This document shows, in pieces, positions 16,019-24,214 of a stretch of DNA of 38,984 nt. Position numbers and translations under genes: made by a program. The notes beneath the pieces were generated by a model that was not told the origin of the DNA, did not search any database, and worked only from the letters and a program-made list of their open reading frames with translations. Where the stretch lies: NCBI GenBank assembly GCA_035646535.1, contig DASRPD010000012.1, positions 1-38,984 on the forward strand, read 5' to 3'. This DNA comes from DASRPD01 sp035646535 (lineage in GTDB: Bacteria; Actinomycetota; Acidimicrobiia; IMCC26256; JANYLB01). How positions within the stretch are numbered: the stretch's first letter is position 1; each line of letters begins with the position of its first letter.

Positions 16019-16771
16019 ATGCGACAACCGGGTCCGACTCGGCGCGCCTTCACGATCGAGCACCTCGACCGTGTGGACTCCACGAACCGCTACGTCCTCG
16101 ACGCGGCACGTGCCGGCGCGCCGGAGGGTCTCGTGGCAGTCGCGGATCACCAGACCGCCGGCCGGGGCCGACTGGGTCGAGCCTGGATGGCCCCGCCGGG
16201 CGCGTCGCTCCTCGTCTCGGTGCTCCTGCGTCCCGAGGTGGCTCCCGACCGGCTCCACGTCTGTACCGCCGCCGCGGCCTTGGCCATGTCAGACGCCGTC
16301 GGGCTCACCGCGGGGTTCGTGCCGGACCTCAAGTGGCCCAACGACCTTCTTGCCGGCGGCCGCAAGCTCGCGGGGCTTCTCGCCGAGGTCGACATGGGGC
16401 CACGGGCGACGGTGCGGGCCGTGGTGGTCGGCATCGGGGTCAACGTGACGGGCCACGAGCTCCCGGCCGAGATTGCCGAGACCGCAACCGCGTGCAACCT
16501 CGTGGCCGGACGCGAGGTCTCACGTGACGAGCTGCTCATCGCCTTCCTCGAGCGGCTCGACACTTGGCTCGACACCGACGACCGTTCGCTCCTCGACCAC
16601 TACCGCGACCGGCTGATCACGATTGGCATGCGCGTCCGCATCCAGCGGGCCGACGGATCGGTGGTCGGCGTTGCCCGAGGGCTCGACGACTTCGGCGGGC
16701 TCGTCGTCGACACCGATGGCGAGGAGATCACCGTCGCGGCCGGCGACGTGGTCCACCTCCGGCCCTCCTAG
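16019..16771 (+). CDS. birA: Biotin--[acetyl-CoA-carboxylase] ligase
   Basis: 250 residues, a group I BirA without the DNA-binding domain. It makes biotinyl-AMP and transfers biotin to the BCCP lysine. Motifs are the opening VDSTNRY, the biotinyl-AMP loop GRGRLGR, LKWPNDLL, the conserved Lys in GRKLAGLLAE, GIGVNV, and a C-terminal SH3-like domain. Its likely target is Lys560 of the divergently encoded carboxylase. The ATG at 16019 follows a -10-like hexamer by 7 nt, so longer in-frame versions are rejected. Confidence 0.92.
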   Translation: MRQPGPTRRAFTIEHLDRVDSTNRYVLDAARAGAPEGLVAVADHQTAGRGRLGRAWMAPPGASLLVSVLLRPEVAPDRLHVCTAAAALAMSDAVGLTAGFVPDLKWPNDLLAGGRKLAGLLAEVDMGPRATVRAVVVGIGVNVTGHELPAEIAETATACNLVAGREVSRDELLIAFLERLDTWLDTDDRSLLDHYRDRLITIGMRVRIQRADGSVVGVARGLDDFGGLVVDTDGEEITVAAGDVVHLRPS

Positions 16772-16777
16772 CCCTTT

Positions 16778-16836
16778 CCCCCGTTCCGGTCAGCCGCTCG
16801 GTTGGCTTCCAACGCGAAACGTGACCGGAACGGGGG
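16778..16836. terminator. Perfect 15-bp stem-loop between birA and pabC
   Basis: CCCCCGTTCCGGTCA (16778-16792) pairs perfectly with TGACCGGAACGGGGG (16822-16836) around a 29-nt loop. The loop contains a GTTGG/CCAAC mini-hairpin. It sits between convergent genes, so it could stop transcription from both sides. There is no T-tract. The layout matches the element after murA, but the sequence differs. Confidence 0.65.
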
Positions 16837-16854
16837 TGTGGAGCGGCGGCCGGG

Positions 16855-17688
16855 TCAGGGGTCGGGGTCTCGGGCCACCAGCTCGGTGAACAGGTCTGCC
16901 AGCCGGCGGGTGCGCGGTCCGGGGGCGGCAAGGGGCGTGGCGTCGACGGCGGCGATGCCCTGGACCTCTCGTGTCGTCGAGGACAGGAATGCCTCGGCGC
17001 ACGACGTCAGCGCATCGATGCCCAGGTCCGTCTCCTCGTGCGGGATCTGCTCTCGCTCGCACAGCTCCAGCACGAGTGCGCGTGTGACTCCGAGCAAGCA
17101 GCCGGCTGACGCCGGCGGTGTGTGGACCACGCCGGCGACGACCACGAAGAGGTTCGATCCCGTGGCTTCGCACAGCTCGTCTCGCGTGTTGGCGAAGATC
17201 GCCTCGTCGGCGCCGCGGGCGTGGGCCTCGCCGAGCGCCCGGACGTTCTCGGCGTACGAGATCGTCTTGAGCCCGGCGGTGGCGCCGCGCTCGTTGCGAC
17301 GCCAGTCCACCACTGCGACGGTTGCGGTCGGCAACGGCGTGGCACACGCGGAAGCGGCGACGATCACCGTCGGGGCCGTGTCGCCGCGTGGGGATCCGAG
17401 CGGCGCGGGCCCCCCGGTCACGGTGATCCGCAGCCGTGCCTCGGCGAGGTCGTTCGCGTCGAGCACCGCGGCGGCAGCCCGGCGGAGCTCGGTCGGGTCC
17501 GGGACGGAAAGCCCGAGCCCGGCGGCGGACTCGCGGAGGCGGGTCACGTGGCGCGTCCACGCGAACGGCACGCCGCCATAGACACGGATGGTCTCGAACA
17601 CGCCGTCGCCGACGAGGAGGCCATGGTCGAGCGGTGACACCCGCGTCTGTTCCACCGGCGCCAGCTCGCCGTTGAGCCAGACGATCAC
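16855..17688 (-). CDS. pabC: Aminodeoxychorismate lyase-like class IV PLP enzyme
   Basis: 277 residues of aminotransferase class IV fold type. It starts IVWLNGELAP and GDGVFETIR as in PabC/BCAT proteins, has the PLP lysine in LKTISYAEN and the cofactor-phosphate motif EATGSNLF. Paired with pabB, its likely reaction is removal of pyruvate from 4-amino-4-deoxychorismate to give p-aminobenzoate for folate. Branched-chain or D-amino acid aminotransferase activity cannot be excluded from sequence alone. The GTG at 17688 overlaps the pabB stop as GTGA, which fixes the start. Confidence 0.85.
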   Translation of the reverse strand: MIVWLNGELAPVEQTRVSPLDHGLLVGDGVFETIRVYGGVPFAWTRHVTRLRESAAGLGLSVPDPTELRRAAAAVLDANDLAEARLRITVTGGPAPLGSPRGDTAPTVIVAASACATPLPTATVAVVDWRRNERGATAGLKTISYAENVRALGEAHARGADEAIFANTRDELCEATGSNLFVVVAGVVHTPPASAGCLLGVTRALVLELCEREQIPHEETDLGIDALTSCAEAFLSSTTREVQGIAAVDATPLAAPGPRTRRLADLFTELVARDPDP

Positions 17689-18971
17689 GAGCGGTTCGCG
17701 GTGAGGAGCGGCGGGGCGGTCCCGGCCGCGCCGATGAGTCGGTGGGCTTTCAGCTCGGTCTCCTCCCATTCCCGAATCGGATCGGAGTCGGCCACGATGC
17801 CGGCGCCGACGCCGAAGGTCGTGCCGTCTGCGGTGGTGACGAACGTCCGGATGGCGACCGCGAGGTCGCCGGTGCGCCGTTCGGTGTCGATCCAGCCGAT
17901 CGCACCGCAGTACACGCCGCGTCGGACGGTTTCGAGCTCCTCGATGATCTCGAGCACGCGCGGCTTCGGTGCGCCGGTCACCGACGCCGGTGGAAACGTT
18001 GCCCGCACGAGGTCCCCGGCCCCGATGTCGGCCCGGAGTCGTCCTCGGACCGTGCTGACCAGATGGGCCAGGCCCGGGTGCTCCTCGGGCACGCACAGCG
18101 AAGGGACGGTGATCGATCCGGGTTCGCAGATCCGGCCGAGGTCGTTGCGGGCCAGATCCACGATCATGACGTTCTCGGCGCGGTCCTTGGCGCTCGTCGC
18201 GAGGGATGCCCCGGCGGTTGCGGGCGCCGTCCCCTTGATGGGCCGGGTTTCGACGAGTCCGTCCTGCCATCGCAGGAAGCACTCCGGAGAGGCGGAGACG
18301 ACATGGACGTCGCCGAGGCGGAGGGCGCTCGCGTGCGGTGCCGGGTTCCGGCGCGCCACCGCCGCGAACAGCGCGATCGGGTCGGTCGTGCGGGGCGTGT
18401 GCAGGCGTCGGGTCAGGTTGACCTGGTAGCAGTCGCCCGCTTCGAGTCGCCCGATGATCGTCGCAACCCGCTCCGCGAACTCGTCGCGGTCGAGGTCGGT
18501 CTCCCAGGGCCCGAGCTCGGGGACCGGGAGCCGCCGCAGAGTCGCCTCCGCCCCTTCGGCGCCCGAGGGCCCGCGCATCTCCGCCTCCGGCCATCCGGCG
18601 CCCGCGCTCGCCGCGACGGCGTCTCGCAGCCGGTCGGCCGGAGGCCTGGTTCCCACGACGCGCGGGGCCGATCGGGGATCCAGCACGGCGCGGGCATCAA
18701 AGCGGGCCAGCACCAGATCGGGGAGCGCGGTCGGCAACGAGCGCGTCGGGACTCGTTCGATCGCGCGGCCGAGATCGTAGGACAGGTACCCGGCCCACCA
18801 GCCCGGGCCGAGGTCGTCCAGGGCGGTGAGCGCATCGGCCGCGTCGACGACGAGCATCTCGGTCGGATCCACGGCGACGATCGTGCGCCGCCCGTCTCGA
18901 ACCACCGCGAAGTCCCGGGGGGACAGATGGCTGAGCATCGCCGCCGCCGTCGCGTCACTCCGTTGCACCAC
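17685..18971 (-). CDS. pabB: Aminodeoxychorismate synthase component I
   Basis: 428 residues of the chorismate-utilising family. The PIKGTAP motif carries the lysine typical of PabB; anthranilate synthases have PIAGT. Other family motifs are GDCYQVNLT, ASPECFL, AENVMIVDLARNDLGR, PPASVTGAPK and the end GVGAGIVADSDP. With a glutaminase partner (not in the window) it would convert chorismate to aminodeoxychorismate for pabC. The GTG-GTG start at 18971/18968 has TAGCCT 6 nt upstream. It is divergent from the first LCP gene. Confidence 0.9.
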   Translation of the reverse strand: MVQRSDATAAAMLSHLSPRDFAVVRDGRRTIVAVDPTEMLVVDAADALTALDDLGPGWWAGYLSYDLGRAIERVPTRSLPTALPDLVLARFDARAVLDPRSAPRVVGTRPPADRLRDAVAASAGAGWPEAEMRGPSGAEGAEATLRRLPVPELGPWETDLDRDEFAERVATIIGRLEAGDCYQVNLTRRLHTPRTTDPIALFAAVARRNPAPHASALRLGDVHVVSASPECFLRWQDGLVETRPIKGTAPATAGASLATSAKDRAENVMIVDLARNDLGRICEPGSITVPSLCVPEEHPGLAHLVSTVRGRLRADIGAGDLVRATFPPASVTGAPKPRVLEIIEELETVRRGVYCGAIGWIDTERRTGDLAVAIRTFVTTADGTTFGVGAGIVADSDPIREWEETELKAHRLIGAAGTAPPLLTANRS

Positions 18972-19038
18972 CCCCGAAGGCTACGTCGGAGGCGTGGGGT
19001 GACCCGAGGCGAATGCGTGGTCCCGGTACTGTGACGCG
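18972..19038. promoter_or_regulatory. Divergent promoter region pabB/LCP1
   Basis: TAGCCT on the minus strand (18983-18978) lies 6 nt before the pabB GTG. On the plus strand TACTGT (19027-19032) is followed 6 nt later by an in-frame ATC codon at 19039 rather than a usual start. The nearest in-frame GTG is at 19090. Confidence 0.45.
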
Positions 19039-19089
19039 ATCGCCGCGAACCGCCCACCCCTTGTTCTGCGCGACTGGAAACGCAGATTC

Positions 19090-20481
19090 GTGCTCGCGCT
19101 GGCCATCGTCACGATCGTCACGATCGTCGGCGTGGTCGGCGCGAACGTCGTCATCGACGCGCAGCTCGCCGGGATCCAGCGGGTTGATCTCGACACCGCC
19201 GAGCTCGACGGCGCGCGCGCCGAGGCCGGCAACTACCTCGTGATCGGCTCGGACTCGCGCAGCGGGGTCGTCACCGCGGAGGACGAGGCGCGCTTCGGCG
19301 ACCAGGAGAGCCAGACCGGCCAGCGCTCCGACACCATGATGGTCGTCCACGTCGACCCCGACGCCGAGAAGGTCCAAGTCGTCTCCATCCCGCGGGACCT
19401 CATCGTGGACGTCGCGGGGCACGGCCGCACGCTCATCAACACCGCGTACAACGATGCCGACACGGTCGAGCAGGGCGCGCAGAACATCATCGACACCCTT
19501 GACGAGAACCTCGGCCTCGAGGTGCACCACTTCGTGGAGGTGAACTTCTGGTCGTTCCGAGAGATCGTCGACGCGATCGGCTCGGTGAACGTGTACTTCG
19601 ATCGACCCCTCGGCGACGATGAGACCGGCCTTCGGATCACCGAGCCCGGTTGCGTGGCGCTCGATGGTGAGGACTCGTTCAACTACGTGCGGTCTCGCTA
19701 CCCGTACTACCTCGACACGTCGACACGTGGTGACCTCGACTACGTGGGCGGCAACTCCGATCTCGAGCGGATCGACCGTCAGCAGGACTTCGTGCGCCGT
19801 CTCGCCACCGTCGCCTATCGCCGGGCTCGCAAGAACCCACTCACGACCAAGCGCGTCGCCGACGCGGTGTTGCCCGAGCTCGTCGCCGACGGCGGGCTCG
19901 GACGGAGCCAGGTCTTCGGGTTGGTCAACCTGCTCGGCGAGATCGATCCGAGTGATCCGAATCGGGTCGAGACCGTGACCCTGCCGGTCGAGCCGACCCC
20001 CAGCGGCAATCAGGTCGTCGCGCTCGAACCCGATGCCGACGCGCTCGTTGCCCAGCTCAACCACTTCGGCGCGGACGAGCCCGGGCCCGACCTCGATCCC
20101 GGCACGGTCACCGTGCACGTGATGAACGGCTCGGTCGTCGACGGGCTGGCCGGCGACACGCTCGCGTTGCTCGCGGGACGCTTCGGCTTCGTCAGCGGGG
20201 ATGCGGGGGACTGGTTCGAAAAGGTCACCGAGACCGAGGTGCACTACCGCGAAGGGAAGCGGGACGCGGCGCGGCTGGTGGCCGCCAAGCTCGGCCTCTC
20301 CGGCGAGCCGGTGGCCGACTCCGAGGTTCGCGGTGCGGCGGTCACGATCGTGTTGGGCGCCGACTTCGCCGGTGTCCCCGAAGCCGGGACGACCTCGACC
20401 ACGGCGACACCGCCGGACAATCCCACCGACGCCGCCGACACCGCCGACCCCGCGGATCCCGCGGTGTCGTGTCTGCCGTAG
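19090..20481 (+). CDS. LytR-CpsA-Psr (LCP) family ligase with LytR_C domain, copy 1
   Basis: 463 residues from the GTG at 19090: an N-terminal membrane anchor, an extracellular LCP catalytic domain (GNYLVIGSDSR, QRSDTMMVVHVD, SIPRDLIVDV, NYVRSRY) and a C-terminal LytR_C domain (VHVMNGSVVDGLA), ending in a Thr/Pro-rich tail and SCLP. LCP enzymes transfer lipid-linked glycopolymers to peptidoglycan outside the membrane; the conserved Asp and Arg of RSDT and SIPRD bind the pyrophosphate. Starting at 19090 removes the positively charged RDWKRRF that precedes the membrane segment, so the true start is probably upstream, perhaps at 19039. It is followed by a paralogue and envelope sugar genes. Confidence 0.88.
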   Translation: MLALAIVTIVTIVGVVGANVVIDAQLAGIQRVDLDTAELDGARAEAGNYLVIGSDSRSGVVTAEDEARFGDQESQTGQRSDTMMVVHVDPDAEKVQVVSIPRDLIVDVAGHGRTLINTAYNDADTVEQGAQNIIDTLDENLGLEVHHFVEVNFWSFREIVDAIGSVNVYFDRPLGDDETGLRITEPGCVALDGEDSFNYVRSRYPYYLDTSTRGDLDYVGGNSDLERIDRQQDFVRRLATVAYRRARKNPLTTKRVADAVLPELVADGGLGRSQVFGLVNLLGEIDPSDPNRVETVTLPVEPTPSGNQVVALEPDADALVAQLNHFGADEPGPDLDPGTVTVHVMNGSVVDGLAGDTLALLAGRFGFVSGDAGDWFEKVTETEVHYREGKRDAARLVAAKLGLSGEPVADSEVRGAAVTIVLGADFAGVPEAGTTSTTATPPDNPTDAADTADPADPAVSCLP

Positions 20482-20486
20482 ACCGG

Positions 20487-20492
20487 TAGCGT
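20487..20492 (+). promoter_or_regulatory. -10-like TAGCGT before LCP copy 2
   Basis: TAGCGT lies 10 nt before the GTG at 20503. It would give an internal promoter within the LCP pair with an almost leaderless mRNA. Confidence 0.35.
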
Positions 20493-20502
20493 GAGTCGCA
20501 CC

Positions 20503-21969
20503 GTGACCAGCTCCCTCTTCTCGTGGCGCGGGCAACTGCGCGGGTGGTTCCTCCGCTACGTGATCGCGCTCGGGCTCGCCGCGGTCGTGGTGACGAGCGT
20601 CGTGGTGGCCGCGAACATGAGCATCGACGCCAAGTTCAACGAGATCGAACGGGTCGAGGTCCAGCTCGAACCGTCGGATCCGGGCGAGTCGGGGAACTTT
20701 CTCATCATCGGGTCCGACACCCGCCAGTTCGAGGAGCCCGGCAACGAGATCCAGCGTGACGCGTTCGGCGATCCGGCAGTCGAGGCCGGTCAACGCTCGG
20801 ACACGATCATGGTGGCCCACGTCGAGCCGGGGGAGCGCACGAGCCTCGTCGTGTCGTTCCCGCGCGACCTCTGGGTCGACGTGCCGGGCATCGGCGAGGC
20901 GAAGATCAACGCCGCGTTCAACCAAGGGCCCCAAGCGGTGATCGACACACTCGCGGTCAACTTCGGCATACCGATCAACCACTACCTCGAGGTCGACTTC
21001 GCCAGCTTCGAAGGCATCGTCGACGCGGTCGGTCGCGTTCCGGTCTTCCTGCCCGCTCAGGCGCGAGACACCTACACCGGCTTCGCGGTGTCCAGCGCCG
21101 GTTGCTATCAGCTCGACGGAGGCCAAGCGCTCCAATACGTCCGCAGTCGCTCCCTCGAGTACCGAGATGCCCAGACCGGACGGTGGGAGGACGCGAACGC
21201 GATCCCGGACTTCGGTCGCATCGAGCGCCAGCAGGGCTTCATCCGGCGGTTGGGCTCCCTCGCGTACCAAGAGGCGCTCGGCAACCCGCTCAAGGCGAAC
21301 GAGATCGCGACCGACGTCATCCCGCAGCTGCGGGTCGATGACGCGTTGCACCGCGCCGACGTGTTCAAGCTCGTCAAGACGTTTCGCACCGTGGACCCCG
21401 CCGACTCGACGGCCGTCGAGATGATCATGCTGCCCAGCTACGGATCGACGAGCAGCGACGGTGAGGCCATCCTGCTGCCTGACCAGCCGGACGCGGACGA
21501 GATCATCAACCGTCTCGAGACCACCACACCCGCGCCGGCGCCGCCCGAAGGCATCCTGCCCGCCCAGGTCAACGTCCGGGTCCTCAACGGCACCGACACC
21601 GAAGGGCTCGCCTCCTCGACGCTGGACGTGCTCCAACGCCAGTTCGGTTTCGCCGGCGCCGGTTTCGGCAACGCCGACGCGGTCTCACGCACTCAGCTGC
21701 GCTACCGCCCGGGTCTGCAGGACGCGGCGGAGCTCGTGCGGAGCTACCTGGGTGGTACCGGTCAGCTCGTCGAGCGGGCGGATATCCCCCAGGCCGATGT
21801 GGTGGTGGTGCTGGGCGACGACTTCGAGGACGTGAGCGCGCCGGGCGGCGTCGTGCCTGCCTCGACCGCGCCCCCGACGCCTCCCGCGGAAGCGTTCCCG
21901 CAGGACCTGACGCAAGAGGAAGCCGCCGCGTTGTACCTCGCGGCGGTCGAGGCCGCCTGCGTTCCCTGA
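20503..21969 (+). CDS. LytR-CpsA-Psr (LCP) family ligase with LytR_C domain, copy 2
   Basis: 488 residues, paralogous to the preceding gene: a short cytoplasmic FSWRGQLRGWFLR segment, one membrane anchor, an LCP domain (GNFLIIGSDTR, QRSDTIMVAHVE, SFPRDLWVDV, QYVRSRS) and LytR_C (VRVLNGTDTEGLA). It ends ACVP, parallel to SCLP in copy 1. The likely role is attaching an envelope glycan to peptidoglycan; a second copy suggests a second polymer or a heteromeric ligase. GTG 20503 is preferred over GTG 20491, because 20491 lies inside the TAGCGT hexamer (20487-20492). The gap after copy 1 is only about 20 bp. Confidence 0.88.
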   Translation: MTSSLFSWRGQLRGWFLRYVIALGLAAVVVTSVVVAANMSIDAKFNEIERVEVQLEPSDPGESGNFLIIGSDTRQFEEPGNEIQRDAFGDPAVEAGQRSDTIMVAHVEPGERTSLVVSFPRDLWVDVPGIGEAKINAAFNQGPQAVIDTLAVNFGIPINHYLEVDFASFEGIVDAVGRVPVFLPAQARDTYTGFAVSSAGCYQLDGGQALQYVRSRSLEYRDAQTGRWEDANAIPDFGRIERQQGFIRRLGSLAYQEALGNPLKANEIATDVIPQLRVDDALHRADVFKLVKTFRTVDPADSTAVEMIMLPSYGSTSSDGEAILLPDQPDADEIINRLETTTPAPAPPEGILPAQVNVRVLNGTDTEGLASSTLDVLQRQFGFAGAGFGNADAVSRTQLRYRPGLQDAAELVRSYLGGTGQLVERADIPQADVVVVLGDDFEDVSAPGGVVPASTAPPTPPAEAFPQDLTQEEAAALYLAAVEAACVP

Positions 21970-22009
21970 TCTCCCAGGTCGTCCGGCATGGGTGCGCCCT
22001 TCACCCCGC

Positions 22010-22023
22010 TACCCTTCGTGTCG
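22010..22023 (+). promoter_or_regulatory. -10-like TACCCT before the rmlD leader ORF
   Basis: TACCCT (22010-22015) is 8 nt before the ATG at 22024, not at the distance expected for the rmlD ATG at 22059. A leaderless transcript would therefore begin with the 12-codon ORF. Confidence 0.45.
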
Positions 22024-22062
22024 ATGCTGGGAGTCATGAGCTACCGGACGCCGCGCCGATGA
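22024..22062 (+). CDS. 12-codon leader ORF coupled to rmlD
   Basis: ATG to TGA encodes MLGVMSYRTPRR. Its stop overlaps the rmlD start as ATGA (22059-22062), the same coupling used between rmlD and the next gene. A -10-like TACCCT sits 8 nt before its ATG, and rmlD has no Shine-Dalgarno of its own. The likely role is to load ribosomes for re-initiation at rmlD; a regulatory peptide is possible. An internal ATG (22036) in the same frame could also start it. No function is assigned. Confidence 0.5.
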   Translation: MLGVMSYRTPRR

Positions 22063-22919
22063 AGGTGTTGGTCACCGGGGTCGGCGGGCAGGTCGGCTCC
22101 GCGGTCGTCGCCGCGCTCGGCCGTCACCCTGGCGGCCACGAGGTGCTCGGCGTCACCCACGCCGATCTGGACCTGGCCGAGCGCGAACAGGTCGAGCAGT
22201 GCGTCGCCGGATTCAGGCCCGACGCCATCGTGAACCCGGCCGCGCTCACCAACGTCGACGCATCCGAGACTGATCCGGAGCGGGCGTACGCCGTCAACGC
22301 GCTCGGCCCACGGTACCTGGCCCTCGCGGGCGCTCGGTGCGGCGCTCACCTCGTCCACGTCTCGACCGACTACGTGTTCGACGGGCATTCGGCACGGCCC
22401 TACACCGAGTGGGACACCACGAATCCGATCTCTGAGTACGGCCATTCCAAGCTGGGTGGTGAACAGGAGGTGCAACGTCACGCGTCCTCGTGGGCGATCG
22501 CCCGCACCGCGTGGGTGTTCGGCCGTCGTGGTCACGACTTCGTGCAGCTCGCGCTCGATGCCGCGGCGGGAGCCGACTACGGGTTCGTCGACGACCAGAC
22601 CGGCTCGCCGACCTACGCACCGGATCTCGCCGACCTGCTCCTCCGGCTTGCGTGTGAACGAATCCCCGGTCTCTTCCACGCGGTGAACGATGGGGCGTGC
22701 ACCCGCTACCGAATGGCGTGTGATGTGCTCGAGCTGGCCGGGTTCGATCCGGACGGGTTGAAGGTCGTGACGACCGCGGAGCTCAACCGGCCGGCTCCCC
22801 GACCCGAGTACACAGTGTTGGGAAACCTGGCGCTTCCGGCCGCGGGTATCCCGCGGCTGCGTTCTTACCGGGACGCCCTGGCCGAGTATCTCGCCCCCGA
22901 CGACCGCCCGGCGTCATGA
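22059..22919 (+). CDS. rmlD: dTDP-4-dehydrorhamnose reductase
   Basis: 286 residues, an extended SDR with the NADPH loop VTGVGGQVGS, the VNPAALTNVD segment, STDYVFDG, and the catalytic YGHSK. RmlD makes dTDP-L-rhamnose, the donor for WbbL-type rhamnosyltransferases such as the one at 25157. The other rml genes (A, B, C) are not in the window. The ATG at 22059 overlaps the leader ORF stop, and the 3' end overlaps the next gene by ATGA. Confidence 0.9.
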   Translation: MKVLVTGVGGQVGSAVVAALGRHPGGHEVLGVTHADLDLAEREQVEQCVAGFRPDAIVNPAALTNVDASETDPERAYAVNALGPRYLALAGARCGAHLVHVSTDYVFDGHSARPYTEWDTTNPISEYGHSKLGGEQEVQRHASSWAIARTAWVFGRRGHDFVQLALDAAAGADYGFVDDQTGSPTYAPDLADLLLRLACERIPGLFHAVNDGACTRYRMACDVLELAGFDPDGLKVVTTAELNRPAPRPEYTVLGNLALPAAGIPRLRSYRDALAEYLAPDDRPAS

Positions 22920-24214
22920 GCCGCGTCGCGGTCGTCGGCGCCGGCTACGTCGGTCTCACGACCGGCGCGTGTCTCTCGCACCTCGGCCACTCCGTCGTGT
23001 GCGCGGACATCGACGCCGAGCGGGTGGCGCGCCTCACCAAGGGCGAGGTCCCGATCATGGAAGACGGCCTGCCGGAGCTCGTCGCCGAGGGCATCGAGTC
23101 GCAACGCCTCCGGTTCGTCGTCGGCGCGGCGAAGGCGGCCGCGAGCGCCGAGTTCGTCTTTCTCTGCGTGCCGACACCCCAAGGGGAGGACGGTGCGGCC
23201 GATCTGTCCTTCGTCGAGGACGTCGCGCGCGAGATCGCGCCGGTCCTACGGTCGGGCACGGTGATCGTGAACAAGTCGACGATGCCGGTCGGCTCGACGC
23301 GTCTCGTGCAACGCGTTCTCGGTGAGGCGGGCGCAACGCTCGAACAGATCGGCGTCGCTTCCAACCCCGAGTTCCTCCGTGAGGGGACGTCGGTGCGAGA
23401 TTTCCTGCACCCGAGTCGGGTTGTCATCGGCTGTGACGACCCGCCCATCGCGGTGCGGGTCTCGGAGCTGTACAAGAGTCTGGACGCGCCGATCCTCATC
23501 ACCGATCCGGCGTCGGCCGAGATGATCAAGTACGCGACGAACGCATTCCTGGCGACCAAGATCTCGTTCGTCAACGCGATCGCCAGCATCTGCGAGGCGG
23601 TCGACGCGGACGTGCGCGAGGTTGCGATGGGCATGGGTTACGACACGCGCATCGGGTCCGAGTTCTTGCACCCCGGCCCGGGCTACGGCGGGTCGTGCTT
23701 CCCGAAGGACACCGCCGCGCTGTTGCACATGGCCGACGTGGCCGGATATGACTTCAGTCTTCTGCGCGGGACGGTCGAGGTGAACCGGCGCCAGCACGAG
23801 CGGATGATCGCCAAGGCCCGGCGCCTCGTCGGCGGCTCGCTGGCCGGAGCGCTGATCGGCGTCTGGGGTCTTGCGTTCAAAGCCAACACCGACGACCTCC
23901 GTGACTCACCCGCGATCTACATCGTGCGGCGTCTGCAAGAGGAGGGCGCGGTCGTGCGCGCCTTCGATCCTGCGGCCGACGAGAGCGCCGCGGCTGTGCT
24001 CGAGGGTGTGGAGCTGGCTGCGGACCCGTTCGAAGCCGTGGCCGGCGCCCGGTTGCTCGTCGTCGCCACGGAGTGGGACCAGTTCCGCTGGCTCGACTTC
24101 GCCCGCGTGCACGACGCGATGGCCGAACCCGCGGTGCTCGACACCCGCAACCTCCTCGACTCCTCCGCGTTGCGGCGTCTCGGCTTCTCCTACGACGGAG
24201 TCGGACGATCGTGA
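22916..24214 (+). CDS. ugd: UDP-glucose 6-dehydrogenase
   Basis: 432 residues. It has the N-terminal NAD domain GAGYVGL, central domain with STMPVGST and NPEFLREG, the conserved Lys205 (EMIKYATN), and catalytic Cys261 in GPGYGGSCFPKD. The C-terminal UDP-binding domain contains WGLAFKANTDDLRDSP. It oxidises UDP-glucose to UDP-glucuronate with two NAD+. The next gene would decarboxylate the product, so the pair forms a two-step path to UDP-xylose. It overlaps rmlD by ATGA and the next gene by GTGA. GDP-mannose dehydrogenase is less likely given its partner. Confidence 0.9.
   Translation: MSRVAVVGAGYVGLTTGACLSHLGHSVVCADIDAERVARLTKGEVPIMEDGLPELVAEGIESQRLRFVVGAAKAAASAEFVFLCVPTPQGEDGAADLSFVEDVAREIAPVLRSGTVIVNKSTMPVGSTRLVQRVLGEAGATLEQIGVASNPEFLREGTSVRDFLHPSRVVIGCDDPPIAVRVSELYKSLDAPILITDPASAEMIKYATNAFLATKISFVNAIASICEAVDADVREVAMGMGYDTRIGSEFLHPGPGYGGSCFPKDTAALLHMADVAGYDFSLLRGTVEVNRRQHERMIAKARRLVGGSLAGALIGVWGLAFKANTDDLRDSPAIYIVRRLQEEGAVVRAFDPAADESAAAVLEGVELAADPFEAVAGARLLVVATEWDQFRWLDFARVHDAMAEPAVLDTRNLLDSSALRRLGFSYDGVGRS

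Noticed and set aside
18955..21636. An 893-codon minus-strand open frame opposite the two LCP genes
   Set aside because: Shadow frame; the plus strand carries two full LCP-LytR_C proteins.
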